Below are positions 8,325 through 17,580 of a stretch of DNA of 64,000 nt, piece by piece (positions within the stretch are counted from its first letter, which is position 1; each line of letters begins with the position of its first letter). Source of the stretch: Streptomyces sp. NBC_01454 (GTDB taxonomy: Bacteria > Actinomycetota > Actinomycetes > Streptomycetales > Streptomycetaceae); assembly GCF_036227565.1 (NCBI RefSeq), contig NZ_CP109460.1, positions 992,001 through 1,056,000 of the forward strand. Direction: 5' to 3'. Under the pieces are notes generated by a model. That model was not told where the DNA came from. It saw only the letters and a list, made by a program, of their open reading frames with translations, and searched no databases. Both the position numbers and the translations under genes were made by a program.

Positions 8325-8774
8325 GTGTCTGTCGTTCAGCAATCAAACGCACCGAACAGCAGCAGTGGCAGCGGCTCAGGGAATCTCTACGATGTTCTTG
8401 AGCTGATACTCGACCGGGGGCTCGTCATCGACGCCTTCGTCCGCGTGTCCCTCGTCGGTATCGAGATACTCAAGATCGATGTACGTGTCGTCGTCGCGAG
8501 CGTGGACACCTATCTGCGTTTCGCCGAGGCGTGCAATCGACTGGATCTGGAATCGGGCCGCAAGGCGCCCAGCCAACTCACCGATCTCGTGGGTGAAGTG
8601 ACCGAGGACGGCGCCAAAGGCAAATCGAAAGGCGCACTGACCGGCGCCATCGAGGCCTTCAGCGATTCCTTCCAGAAGGGTCGCGAGGAACCCGAGCAGG
8701 AGGAAGAGGAGCGCCCCGCGCGTAAGTCTTCCGCGTCCAGCAAGCGCCGCACGGCTCACCGCCGGGAGGAGTGA
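8325..8774 (+). CDS. gvpA: Gas vesicle structural protein GvpA (A/J family) with extended C-terminus
   Basis: 149 residues from GTG 8325 (GGAAGGGA upstream). The core '[22 protein letters not shown]' to '[19 protein letters not shown]' (residues 20-75) is the GvpA fold: amphipathic helix, two beta strands, helix. GvpA normally stops soon after this. Here about 70 further charged residues follow, ending in a Glu-rich then Lys/Arg-rich stretch, as in other Streptomyces GvpA proteins. Such a tail may alter assembly; Streptomyces are not known to make classical vesicles. gvpF follows with two bases between stop and ATG. Confidence 0.9.
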   Translation: MSVVQQSNAPNSSSGSGSGNLYDVLELILDRGLVIDAFVRVSLVGIEILKIDVRVVVASVDTYLRFAEACNRLDLESGRKAPSQLTDLVGEVTEDGAKGKSKGALTGAIEAFSDSFQKGREEPEQEEEERPARKSSASSKRRTAHRREE

Positions 8775-8776
8775 CC

Positions 8777-9490
8777 ATGCCGACCTACGTCTACGCCATC
8801 ACCGACGCCGGCCATCCGCTCCGTCTGGACGGCATCCCCGGGGTCGGCGACCCCGCAGCGGAGCTGCGCACCGTCCGGACCGAGCAGCTCAGCGCGGTGG
8901 TCAGCGATGCGCCGGCGGATCTGCGGGCCAAGCGCAGGGATCTGGTCGCCCACCAGAGCGTGCAGGAGCGTCTGCTCGCCGACGGTCCCGCGCTGCCGAT
9001 GCGGTTCGGCCTGGTCGGGCCCGATGACGCCCAGGTCGCGACCATCCTGGAGGAGCAGCGGGACACCTACGCCGAGCGCCTCAAGGAGATCGCCGGCTGC
9101 CTGGAGTACAACCTCAAGGTCGCCCGCGACGAGGACGACCTGCTGCGGGAAGTCGTGGCGGAATCCGCCGACGTACGGCGGCTCAACGAGCGCACCCGGG
9201 ACAATCCCGCCGCGCACGACGACCGGCTGGCGCTCGGCGAACTGGTCGCCCAGGAGGTCCAGGCCCGGCAGGACCGTATGGGCACCGAGCTGGTGGCCCG
9301 CCTGACGCCGGCGGCGGAACGCACGGCGGTCGCCGAGCCGACCAAGACGCACTTCCTGAACGTGTCGTTCCTGGTGAAGCGTGAGAAGACCGGAGCGTTC
9401 TCCGAGGCCGTCCACCAGGAGGCCGAACAGCGCGGCGAGGCCTACACGTTCCACCTGAACGGCCCGCTGCCGCCCTACAGCTTCGTCTGA
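8777..9490 (+). CDS. gvpF: Gas vesicle protein GvpF (GvpF/L family)
   Basis: 237 residues. ATG 8777 is preferred over the overlapping GTG at 8771 because GGGAGGA ends at 8770. 'TYVYAITDAGH', 'ALPMRFGLVGPDDAQVATIL', the central 'CLEYNLKVARDED' and the C-terminal 'LNGPLPPYSFV' are the standard GvpF/L landmarks. In other organisms GvpF/L proteins contact GvpA and take part in early assembly. A second family member, gvpL, lies at 12131. Confidence 0.93.
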   Translation: MPTYVYAITDAGHPLRLDGIPGVGDPAAELRTVRTEQLSAVVSDAPADLRAKRRDLVAHQSVQERLLADGPALPMRFGLVGPDDAQVATILEEQRDTYAERLKEIAGCLEYNLKVARDEDDLLREVVAESADVRRLNERTRDNPAAHDDRLALGELVAQEVQARQDRMGTELVARLTPAAERTAVAEPTKTHFLNVSFLVKREKTGAFSEAVHQEAEQRGEAYTFHLNGPLPPYSFV

Positions 9491-9522
9491 CCCCGGCCGA
9501 GCACGCCGAGCGGAGACACGCC

Positions 9523-9780
9523 ATGGGCCTCATCACGAACATCCTGACCCTGCCGCTGGCCCCGGTGCGGGGCACCGTCTGGGTACTCGACCAGGTACTG
9601 CTGACCGCGGAGCGCGAGTACTACGACCCGGAGCCCGTACGCGAGGAACTACGGCAGCTGGAGCGGCAGTTGCTCGACGAAAGCATCACGCCCGAGGAGT
9701 TCGACCGGCGGGAGGACGACCTTCTGGACCGCCTGGAATGGCTGGAGGCCAACCAGCAGCGGCTGCGTACCGACTCCTGA
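9523..9780 (+). CDS. gvpG: Gas vesicle protein GvpG
   Basis: 85 residues. The hydrophobic start 'MGLITNILTLPLAPVRGTVW' followed by an acidic, Leu-rich coiled-coil region ('ELRQLERQLLDESITPEEFD') is diagnostic for GvpG, an accessory assembly protein. Length matches the family. A GGAGA ribosome site precedes ATG 9523; 32 bases separate it from gvpF and 27 from gvpY. Confidence 0.92.
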   Translation: MGLITNILTLPLAPVRGTVWVLDQVLLTAEREYYDPEPVREELRQLERQLLDESITPEEFDRREDDLLDRLEWLEANQQRLRTDS

Positions 9781-9807
9781 TCACGAGGAGAACGAGGTGT
9801 ACGAGAG

Positions 9808-10479
9808 ATGATGAGCAACGTCAAGATAGGGGTGGCCCTCGTAGGGGGCTACGTCCTGGGACGCACGAAGAAAGCCAAACTGGCCATCGGCCTGGGCATG
9901 TACCTCGCCGGCAAGCGGCTGAACCTGGATCCGAGGCAACTGGGCAAGCTGGTGGCCAATTCACCGGTGCTCGGTCCCCTCAACGACCAGGTACGCAGCG
10001 AGCTCGTGGACGCCACGAAGTCGGCGGCCACCTCCGCGCTCACCCAGCGCATGTCCGCTCTCACCGACTCCCTGCACGAGCGGACCCTGGAACTCAGCGA
10101 TGCGGGCAGCGACACCGGCCGCGGCGCGGAGTCGGCGGACGAGCCGGAGAACGCCGAACACCCGGACTCCGAGGACGAGCAGCCGGCGCCCTCGGGCAAG
10201 AGGGCGGCCACCTCGTCCGCACGGTCGAGCAAGCCCGCCGCGAGCAAGTCATCGGCGAAGACATCGGCAGCAAAGACATCCCAACGAGCCAAGTCCGCCA
10301 AGGCGGCCACGTCGAGCAGGTCGGCCAAGGCAGCCACGTCCGGCACGTCCGCCACGGGCAAGGCGACTCACCGGGCGGGAAAGACCGCTTCGGGCGCGCG
10401 AAAGGCCACCACCGGCACTCGGAAGAAGGCCGCGGGGACGGCACGCAGCACGGCTGACCGGGGAGGCCGCGATGACTGA
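9808..10479 (+). CDS. gvpY: GvpY-like protein with histone-H1-like basic tail
   Basis: 223 residues, called by position in the conserved Streptomyces order (between gvpG and gvpZ). The N-terminal 90 residues begin 'VKIGVALVGGYVLGRTKKAK' and contain a weakly hydrophobic Gly-rich segment. An acidic stretch follows (residues 105-135), then a C-terminal tail of about 85 residues made almost only of Lys, Ala, Ser, Thr and Arg ('SGARKATTGTRKKAAGTARS'), like histone H1 or Hup tails. Such tails can bind nucleic acid or acidic proteins. gvpZ starts 8 bases before this stop, so the two are translationally coupled. Confidence 0.75.
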   Translation: MMSNVKIGVALVGGYVLGRTKKAKLAIGLGMYLAGKRLNLDPRQLGKLVANSPVLGPLNDQVRSELVDATKSAATSALTQRMSALTDSLHERTLELSDAGSDTGRGAESADEPENAEHPDSEDEQPAPSGKRAATSSARSSKPAASKSSAKTSAAKTSQRAKSAKAATSSRSAKAATSGTSATGKATHRAGKTASGARKATTGTRKKAAGTARSTADRGGRDD

Positions 10480-11599
10480 GTCCGCGTTCAGCAAGGTGAA
10501 GAACGACGTGGTGAAGAGCCCGGCCGCGGAAGATCTCAAGGAGGAATTCCAGAAGTACCTCCAGGCCCGGGCGCAGCACGCCGTCACCAGCCTCGGCCAC
10601 CGACTGGGCGAAAGCGTCGCCCGACTCGGCGAGCCCGGCCAGGGTGCGGGCTCGCTGGTCAGCAGCCTCGCCAAGGGCGGCAAGGCGCTCGGCGAGGGCA
10701 GCTCACCGGCGCAGGCCGCACTGACTGCCGGTGCCTCGCACCTCAAGGACACCGTCAAGGGCAAGGTCAAGGACAAGGTCAAGGGCTTGTTCGGCAAGGG
10801 CCGCGAGAGCGGGGGCGGCAAGTCCAAGAGCGTGACGATCGTCGAGGACATCGACGTGGGTGTGCCGGTCCGTGAGGCATACGACCAGTGGACACAGTTC
10901 CAGGAATTCAGCACCTTCGCCAAGGGTGTCGTCAGTGTCGAGAAGTCCGACGACACCACCAGTAACTGGAAGGTGAAGGTCGCCAAGTCCACGCGCAGTT
11001 GGCGCGCGAACGTCACCGAGCAAGTGCCCGACGAGCGCATCACCTGGACCACCGAGGGCGCCAAGGGAACGGTCAAGGGCGTGGTGACCTTCCACCCCCT
11101 CACCGAAGACCTGACGCGAGTGCTGCTGGTTCTCGAGTACTTCCCCAAGGGCCTCTTCGAGAAGACGGGCAACATCTGGCGCGCCCAGGGCCGTCGCGCC
11201 CGCCTCGACCTCAAGCTCTACCGCAAGTTCCTCATGATGCGCGGCGAGGCGACCGACGGCTGGCGGGGCGAAATCCGGGACGGCAAGGTCGTCGTCGAGC
11301 ACGCCGATGCCGTGGAGGACGAAGAGCAGGCCGGCGAGGACGAGTCCTCCGCCGAGGACGAGTTCGAGGGCGACCCCGATGACGCCATCGCGGACGCGGA
11401 CGACGTGCGGGGCGACGAGGCGTACGAGGACGACGTCCGGGACGAGGCCGACGAGGAGGCCGAAGCAGACGACGAGCCAGAAGCAGACCTCGCAGAGGAG
11501 GAAGCGGACGAGGAAGGCGAGATAGGCGAGGAAGACGACGAGGACGCCCCGACCGCCCGTCGCACACGGCGCCGCCCCGTCGCGGCCACCCGTCAATAA
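10472..11599 (+). CDS. gvpZ: GvpZ-like SRPBCC-domain protein with long acidic tail
   Basis: 375 residues from ATG 10472 (GGGAGG upstream). Residues 1-115 form a helical, Lys/Gly-containing region. Residues 120-250 are an SRPBCC/polyketide-cyclase-type domain ('VTIVEDIDVGVPVREAYDQW', 'FSTFAKGVVSVEK', 'GVVTFHPLTEDLTRVLLVLE'). The last about 90 residues are extremely rich in Glu and Asp, ending in a short Arg-rich segment. SRPBCC folds bind hydrophobic ligands. The acidic tail contrasts with the basic tail of the overlapping upstream gvpY. Confidence 0.8.
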   Translation: MTESAFSKVKNDVVKSPAAEDLKEEFQKYLQARAQHAVTSLGHRLGESVARLGEPGQGAGSLVSSLAKGGKALGEGSSPAQAALTAGASHLKDTVKGKVKDKVKGLFGKGRESGGGKSKSVTIVEDIDVGVPVREAYDQWTQFQEFSTFAKGVVSVEKSDDTTSNWKVKVAKSTRSWRANVTEQVPDERITWTTEGAKGTVKGVVTFHPLTEDLTRVLLVLEYFPKGLFEKTGNIWRAQGRRARLDLKLYRKFLMMRGEATDGWRGEIRDGKVVVEHADAVEDEEQAGEDESSAEDEFEGDPDDAIADADDVRGDEAYEDDVRDEADEEAEADDEPEADLAEEEADEEGEIGEEDDEDAPTARRTRRRPVAATRQ

Positions 11600-11672
11600 A
11601 CCTGCCCACCTGCCCCACCTGCCCCACCTGCCCCCTATCCCCTGTCCTTGACGCACAGACGAGGCTGATCAC

Positions 11673-12134
11673 GTGTCCGATTCACTCGCCGGCCGTATGG
11701 GGCCGTCCTCCGGGGTGTCCCCGTACAACGGGCAAGGGTCGTCCGCCAACCTGGCCGACATTCTCGAACGCGTCCTCGACAAGGGCGTCGTCATCGCGGG
11801 CGACATTCAGATCAACCTGCTCGACATCGAGCTGCTGACCATCAAACTGCGGTTGCTCGTCGCCTCCGTCGACAAGGCCAAGGAGATGGGCATCGACTGG
11901 TGGGAGCACGATCCCTCGCTCTCGTCCCGCGCCCACTCCCCCGGGCAGGTCGCGCCCGCAGCCGCTCCGCCGGCGGGCGACGACCGCCTGGCCGAGGAGA
12001 ACGCCCGGCTGCGCGCCGAGCTCGCCGAACTACGCGCCGCCGTCGGCCTGCCGAAGAGTTCCCAGGGCGACGGAACACCGCAGACGGCGCACCAGCATGA
12101 GGATCACGAGGAGCATGAGGAGGAGGAACGGTGA
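11673..12134 (+). CDS. gvpJ: Gas vesicle protein GvpJ (A/J family)
   Basis: 153 residues from GTG 11673. The A/J core 'NLADILERVLDKGVVIAGDI' to 'RLLVASVDKAKEMGIDWW' (residues 26-77) is closer to GvpJ than GvpA, notably the 'GIDWWEHDP' ending. A Pro/Ala linker and a short coiled coil ('LAEENARLRAELAELRAAVG') follow, then a His/Glu-rich end. GvpJ is a minor vesicle component or nucleation protein in other species. The stop overlaps the GTG of gvpL. Confidence 0.9.
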   Translation: MSDSLAGRMGPSSGVSPYNGQGSSANLADILERVLDKGVVIAGDIQINLLDIELLTIKLRLLVASVDKAKEMGIDWWEHDPSLSSRAHSPGQVAPAAAPPAGDDRLAEENARLRAELAELRAAVGLPKSSQGDGTPQTAHQHEDHEEHEEEER

Positions 12135-13012
12135 ACACCGACTCCCGGCCCATCGGAACGGACGCCGCTCCTCCCCTCGGCGGTCCGGACACTCCGACGG
12201 ACCCCGGCGCCACGAACCCCGCCACCACGGTCTCGTATGTCTACGCCATCAGCCGCGCAGGCTCGGAACTCGAGACGACGGCCCCGCACCTCACCGGGTT
12301 GGAGGGCGGGCCGCTCCGGACCGTCAGCTGTGGCGAGCTGACCGCCCTCGTGTCCTCCGTGCCCGCCGGCGCATACAGCGAGGAGGGCATGCGGGCACGG
12401 CTGGAGGACCTGTCCGAGCTGGAGGCCGTCGCCCGTACCCATCACGCGGTGATCGAAGCCGCGTACGCCACCACAGCGGCGCTCCCCATGCGGCTGGCCA
12501 CGGTATATCTGGACGACGCCCGGGTCCGGTCGATGCTTCACGAGCGCCGTACGGACTTCGGCGACCTGCTGGCCTGGCTCGACGGGCACATCGAGCTGGG
12601 GGTCAAGGTCTACGCCGACCCGCGCGAGGCCGCCGCAGCGCCACCCGCACCCGCCCCCGCCTCCGCGCCGGCCGGCTCCGGCCGCGCGTACCTACAGCAA
12701 CGCCGGGCGCAGCGGCGCCATCACCGCGACGCGTACCGTGCGGCGGGGGCGGTCGCGGGCGCCGTACCGGACCGAGTGGCCGCACTCGCCCGGGCCAGGG
12801 TGGCGCACCGTCCGCAGCAGGGTGAGCTGGCTTCGGGCCCGGGTGAGAACATCTCCAACGAGGCCTACCTGGTACCCGTCGAGCGGATAGATCAGTTCCG
12901 CCAGGCGCTGGCAGGGCTGGCCGACGAGGTGCCCGGCGTACAGGTCGAGATCACCGGCCCGTGGGCACCGTATTCCTTCGCCACACCCCCCACGGCGGGC
13001 GCCGGCACATGA
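12131..13012 (+). CDS. gvpL: Gas vesicle protein GvpL (GvpF/L family)
   Basis: 293 residues from GTG 12131, overlapping gvpJ by 4 bases. The family landmarks are 'SYVYAISRAGSELE', 'ALPMRLATVYLDDARVRSML', 'HIELGVKVYADP' and the C-terminal 'ITGPWAPYSFATPP'. Compared with gvpF it has a Pro/Ala-rich insertion near residues 170-190 and Arg-rich sequence after it. Its stop overlaps the start of gvpS (ATGA), so J-L-S form a coupled block. Confidence 0.92.
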   Translation: MNTDSRPIGTDAAPPLGGPDTPTDPGATNPATTVSYVYAISRAGSELETTAPHLTGLEGGPLRTVSCGELTALVSSVPAGAYSEEGMRARLEDLSELEAVARTHHAVIEAAYATTAALPMRLATVYLDDARVRSMLHERRTDFGDLLAWLDGHIELGVKVYADPREAAAAPPAPAPASAPAGSGRAYLQQRRAQRRHHRDAYRAAGAVAGAVPDRVAALARARVAHRPQQGELASGPGENISNEAYLVPVERIDQFRQALAGLADEVPGVQVEITGPWAPYSFATPPTAGAGT

Positions 13013-13266
13013 GACACGACCAGGCTTCGACGAACAGCGGCGGGCTCCCCGGCGTCCCTGGCGACCTCGGCATCACCGATCTGTCCGAGGAGGAGTCGCT
13101 CGCCGGGCGTCAGGTCGCCCTGATCGACCTCCTCGATCGCCTGCTGAACGGTGGCGCGGTCCTCACCGGCGATCTCGTCCTGTCGGTCGCCGATGTGGAC
13201 CTGGTCCGGATCAATCTGCGCGCGGTCATTCACTCGATCACGCCCGACGACCCGGCACCGTGGTGA
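13009..13266 (+). CDS. gvpS: Gas vesicle protein GvpS (small A/J-family member)
   Basis: 85 residues from ATG 13009. 'RQVALIDLLDRLLNGGAVLT' to 'LVRINLRAVIHSI' is a compact A/J-family core; the order L-S-K matches Streptomyces clusters. It is the third A/J-type protein of this cluster (with gvpA and gvpJ). GvpS proteins are accessory and not well characterised. Confidence 0.88.
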   Translation: MRHDQASTNSGGLPGVPGDLGITDLSEEESLAGRQVALIDLLDRLLNGGAVLTGDLVLSVADVDLVRINLRAVIHSITPDDPAPW

Positions 13267-13326
13267 AGGAACCCCTCAACGTCGTTGCCCAGAGCGGCAG
13301 TTCACCCTACGAGGAGGAGTGTGCCC

Positions 13327-13740
13327 GTGTCGGAAGACCACGCTCATGCCCCCAACCCGGCCTTCGCGGAGGTCGCCCAGGCCGCGGCCCGGGCGTTCGA
13401 TCTGGTGCCGGCGGGGACGAACGACCGGACGTCGGGCAACGACGTGGCGCGGCGGCTGGAGACCGACCCGGAGACCGTCGAGCGAGATCTCATCAAGTTG
13501 GTGCTGACCATCGTCGAGCTCTTGCGGCAGCTCATGGAGCGCACCGCATTGCACCGCACCGACCACGGCGACCTGACCGAGGAGCAGGAAGAACGCATCG
13601 GTATGACGCTGATGATTCTCGAGGACCGGATGTCGGAACTCTGCGGCCGCTATGGACTCACCATGAGCGACCTCAACCTGGATCTCGGACCGCTGGGCTC
13701 ACTGCTCCCGACCACGGCACCGGGCGACGTCGACCGATGA
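13327..13740 (+). CDS. gvpK: Gas vesicle protein GvpK
   Basis: 137 residues from GTG 13327, chosen because GAGGAGGAG ends about 7 bases upstream; GTG 13321 and a further upstream GTG are possible. 'NDVARRLETDPETVERDLIK' and 'LILEDRMSELCGRYGLTMSD' are GvpK signatures. GvpK is an accessory protein conserved in nearly all gas-vesicle clusters. It is the last recognised gvp gene; gvpN and gvpC homologues are absent from the window. Confidence 0.92.
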   Translation: MSEDHAHAPNPAFAEVAQAAARAFDLVPAGTNDRTSGNDVARRLETDPETVERDLIKLVLTIVELLRQLMERTALHRTDHGDLTEEQEERIGMTLMILEDRMSELCGRYGLTMSDLNLDLGPLGSLLPTTAPGDVDR

Positions 13741-13904
13741 CGTCGGTCGCCTGCCCGGCTCCCCAGCCTCCGCTTCCCCTGAAATGCCGACATTGGGGAT
13801 ACCCGCCTATAGTGAGGCGGGACTGTTCGCATCACTGCCAGGCGAGTCTCCCGGGGCTCCCGAGCCCCTTCCGGCCACCGGGCAGTCAGGACGGAGGTCC
13901 GCCC

Positions 13905-14033
13905 ATGCTGAGCGCGATCGCAGACGTTTTCCGGGCCATCGGTGGCGCCATCGCCACCGTCGTCACCCTGCCTTTCCGGGCCGTAGGCCGGCTCTTCGGA
14001 GGGGCCGCCGACTCCGCACACGGCCGCCACTGA
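13905..14033 (+). CDS. LPFR-motif small protein
   Basis: 42 residues from ATG 13905, with ACGGAGG about 7 bases upstream. 'FRAIGGAIATVVTLPFRAVG' shows a short amphipathic or hydrophobic helix and the LPFR motif that names this small Streptomyces family. Function is unknown; it may associate with the membrane. It follows gvpK by about 165 bases in the same direction and may have its own promoter. Confidence 0.75.
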   Translation: MLSAIADVFRAIGGAIATVVTLPFRAVGRLFGGAADSAHGRH

Positions 14034-14132
14034 GGCGACCCCTGCCGCCGCCACGTGCGAGTGACCGCGTTTTCGTCGCGCATCGACGCACAGACGCCCC
14101 TCGCCACCGGCCCCGTGTGCGAGACTCGCCAG

Positions 14133-14840
<708 letters not shown>

Positions 14841-14841
14841 G

Positions 14842-15360
14842 GTCGCCCTGCCCCCACGCCTGTCCCACTCGCAGGAGATCGACCAGGCAGACTCGCTGTA
14901 CGGGGCGTCCGGGATCGTGCAGCTCGTGGCCACCCTCGCGACCGCTGCGGTCTTCGTCATCTGGTTCCACCGCACCCGTGTCAACGCCGAGGTCTTCGCC
15001 CCCGAGTACCACGCGAAGAGGCGCGCCTGGGCGATCTGGGGCTGGTTCGTACCGGTGGTCAACCTGTGGTTCCCCCGGCGGATCGCCACCGACATCTGGA
15101 ATGCCAGCGCCGACGTGCCCTCCCGCTCCAGGGCACTGCTCAACGGGTGGTGGTCACTATGGCTCCTGAACCTCATCTTCGGACGGCTCGCCAGCCAGCG
15201 GTACAGCAGGGCCAGGACGGCGGACGAAATCAAGGGAGCAATCGCCGGCCTCATGGCAAGCGATGCCTTCAACATCGCAGCCGCCGCCCTCGCCATCCTC
15301 TTCGTGCATCGCCTCACCCGCATGCAGCACGAAAAGGCATTGCGCGGCCCGGCACTCTGA
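14842..15360 (+). pseudogene. DUF4328 membrane protein lacking its N-terminus
   Basis: The readable protein runs from 'PPRLSHSQEIDQADSLYGAS' to 'HRLTRMQHEKALRGPAL' and shows the DUF4328 pattern with several transmembrane segments ('WAIWGWFVPVVNLWFPRRIA', 'SLWLLNLIFG'). Family members usually have an extra N-terminal membrane helix before the conserved domain. Here the frame runs back into the preceding ATPase gene in a different phase, and no ATG or GTG with a ribosome site opens the domain. I read it as a 5'-truncated gene; a coupled start at ATG 14764 inside the ATPase gene is the alternative. Confidence 0.6.
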
Positions 15361-15466
15361 CCGCGGCGGGCCCCTCAGCCTCCGCAGGCCCACCTCGACG
15401 CTTCCGCAAGCGGTCGCCATCCACGGTCCGCTGAACCTCCGCCCGATGACCACGAGTTCACGGGCG

Positions 15467-15506
15467 AAAGCCCCGTTGATCTGTGCGCACAGATCAACGG
15501 GGCTTT
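15467..15506. terminator. Perfect 40-bp palindrome between convergent genes (bidirectional terminator)
   Basis: The left arm begins AAAGCCCCGTTGATC and the 20-bp arms meet without a spacer at TGC|GCA. A-tract and T-tract ends (AAAG...CTTT) fit an intrinsic terminator in both directions. It lies between the plus-strand DUF4328 gene ending at 15360 and the minus-strand hydrolase ending at 15572. Confidence 0.8.
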
Positions 15507-15571
15507 GCCGAGCACGCATTCGCGCGGCGGGAAGAACGGCGAATGCGGGCTCGTCAGCTATGCAGGATTGT

Positions 15572-16432
15572 TCACTCGGGCAGCCCTCGAACAAACCCGG
15601 CGACCAACGTCGCCACCCCTTCCGGAGTCTCCAGGATCATGGGGTGGGTGGCGTCAATCCGGTTGATGTTGATCGTCGGCTGGGTGCGGGACAGCGCAGC
15701 CAGCTCGTCGGAGACCCCGCTTGCGAACCGGGCGCTGAACTCGTCGAACCACTCCATGCCGGGCGCAGGCGGTAGCCGACGGCCGGCCTGTACCAGCAGC
15801 AGCGGGCAGTCGACCCCGTCCAGCCATGTGGTGACACCGAGCGCGCCGAGCCTGTGGAGTTCGTCGAGGATCTCCAGCGCCGCCGCCCGTTCCGGGAGCG
15901 TCTGCCATCTGCCGTCGGGCAACGGGCGTGCCGCCGCGCGGGCAGCGGCCTCCGCACGGTCGGCGGGAATCCCGAACCGGGCGGAGTTGATGACCTGCCC
16001 TTCGATGTACTCGGGTGGCGCGATGGCCCCGGCCGACGCCAGCAGCCCCTCACTCACCCGTTCAGCACCGGGGTACTCACGTCCCCACCAGAAGCCGTCG
16101 AGATTCACGGCGGCACGTGCACGGGCCCGGTGCGGGTTCGCCCGGGCGTACTCGACCGCGACCAGCCCGCCGAGAGAATGGCCCACCACAACGGCCTCCG
16201 GCACGCCATGTGCGTCGAGCGTGTCCGCGAGGCTCCGCACCACGGTGGGGATGGTCCAGGGGGAGATACCGGGAGAGCGGCCGTGCCCGGGAAGGTCAAC
16301 GGCGAGCACACGATGCCCGGCGGTGAGCAGAGCGGCCGAGGCGTCCCAGTCGGTGAGCGATCGTGCGTAACCGTGCAGAAGTACCAGTTGAGGGCCATCG
16401 CCCCCGTAGTCATGAGCATGTAGGAGTGTCAT
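15572..16432 (-). CDS. Alpha/beta-fold hydrolase
   Basis: 286 residues. 'LVLLHGYARSLTDWDASAAL' gives the oxyanion-hole HG motif, 'VVVGHSLGGLVAVEYARA' the nucleophile elbow with catalytic Ser, and 'INRIDATHPMILETPEGVAT' the catalytic His. The acid is probably the Asp in 'WLDGVDCPLLLVQAG'. No signal peptide, so cytoplasmic. The substrate is unknown; similar proteins include esterases, lactonases and epoxide-hydrolase relatives. It ends at the perfect palindrome at 15467-15506, and the truncated peroxidase lies immediately upstream on the same strand. Confidence 0.88.
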   Translation of the reverse strand: MTLLHAHDYGGDGPQLVLLHGYARSLTDWDASAALLTAGHRVLAVDLPGHGRSPGISPWTIPTVVRSLADTLDAHGVPEAVVVGHSLGGLVAVEYARANPHRARARAAVNLDGFWWGREYPGAERVSEGLLASAGAIAPPEYIEGQVINSARFGIPADRAEAAARAAARPLPDGRWQTLPERAAALEILDELHRLGALGVTTWLDGVDCPLLLVQAGRRLPPAPGMEWFDEFSARFASGVSDELAALSRTQPTININRIDATHPMILETPEGVATLVAGFVRGLPE

Positions 16433-16453
16433 CGGGCTTCACTGTAGGGGGAC

Positions 16454-17497
16454 TTAACATTTCGGACACCGGATTAAAGGTCTTCGTCGAAGCGAAGCTT
16501 GGGCACGTACCGAAGATGCCGCGTGCCATCCGGCCGCGAAGCACTGGTCTCCAGACACTCGGCCAACGCCGACCACGTGGGGGTTGGCCCGGCGGACGTG
16601 GGCGTCGGCCGGGACGAGGTAGCGCCCGTCCGGTGTTTTGGCGCCGAGGTTCGGGTCCCAGGCTGCGGTCCCGCCGGAGAGAGGCACGCCGGTGGCTCTG
16701 CGCCGGCCGAAGACCGCTTCCTGCTCGGCGACGGAGAGCGCGGTGAACCGCGGCAGGTCGAACTCCATGCGCCGCACCACGGCGATCGTCCCGCCGCCGA
16801 CGGGAGCCGGCCCGGCCAGCCACAGGTGGCGTTGGTGTTCGGCCGTCGTGTGCGGGCCCACGATGCCGTCGATGAAGCCGAGCAGGTTTCGTGGCGCGGA
16901 GATGCCCTTGTCCACAGGGATGTTCGGACCGCGGCGTCCGGACTGCCGCCAGCGCTCACGTATCCGGTGACCGGCCTGCTCCAGAAGCGCGGCAGCGACG
17001 ACCGGTAACGGCAAGGGGTCGCCGGCGCAGATCTGTAACAACAGGTCCCCGCCGCGTGACTGCGGGGCGATCTGCTCGCGGGAGAACCGGGGGAGGTCTG
17101 CCGCGCCGGGCAGGGCGGGATCGGCCATGCGCACCAGCCGTGGGCCCACCCCGATCGTCACGGTGAGATCGCCCGGCGGCAGGCCCACCAGTCGTGGGTC
17201 GGTTCCCGCGGTGAGCGTGCGAACGGCCCGGCCGAGTTCGGCCAGCAGCGGGCCGATGGCCACGGCGTCGCCGAGGTCGGCCACCACCGCCAGGAGGTTC
17301 GGCTGGGCCGGTTGCGGGAGCGTGATGCCTGCCTGATAGCGGCCGGTCGGCGACACCCGTTCAGGTGACGCGGGGGAAGAAGGCCGGCTTGGCCGAGGTG
17401 CAGGCGATTCGCACCCGGCGGTGAGCCCGGTGGTCGCCGCGGCCCCGGTGGCACCGATGAACGCGCGGCGTGATGGATGGGAGTCGGCTCGGCTCAC
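16454..17497 (-). pseudogene. Tat-exported DyP-type peroxidase, C-terminally truncated
   Basis: From GTG 17497 the protein opens with a twin-arginine signal, 'SRRAFIGATGAAATTGLTAG'. DyP landmarks follow in order: 'GVGPRLVRMADPAL', the catalytic-Asp motif 'GFIDGIVGP', and the proximal haem His in 'VPADAHVRRANPHVVG'. Right after this the family should continue for about 100 residues (distal Arg loop, 'FVPVQ'-type strand). Instead the frame runs into unrelated sequence ('VSGDQCFAAGWHAASS') and stops. The loss of the distal Arg and C-terminal haem wall argues for a broken gene. In another phase the tail reads 'DGTRHLRYVPKLRFDEDL', possibly the end of a different gene joined here. A longer start at 17566 is possible. 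Confidence 0.7.
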
Positions 17498-17580
17498 GGC
17501 GTGGAGAATGCCATATCCCGTCTGGCGCAGGCGAGTTGATCGACCTCCGCGCAGGGATGACTTCATGCCAGGATGAGGTC

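Noticed and set aside
13793..13813. TTGGGG ... TATAGT considered as a promoter for the LPFR small protein
   Set aside because: The spacer is only 9 bases, too short for a sigma-70 type promoter.
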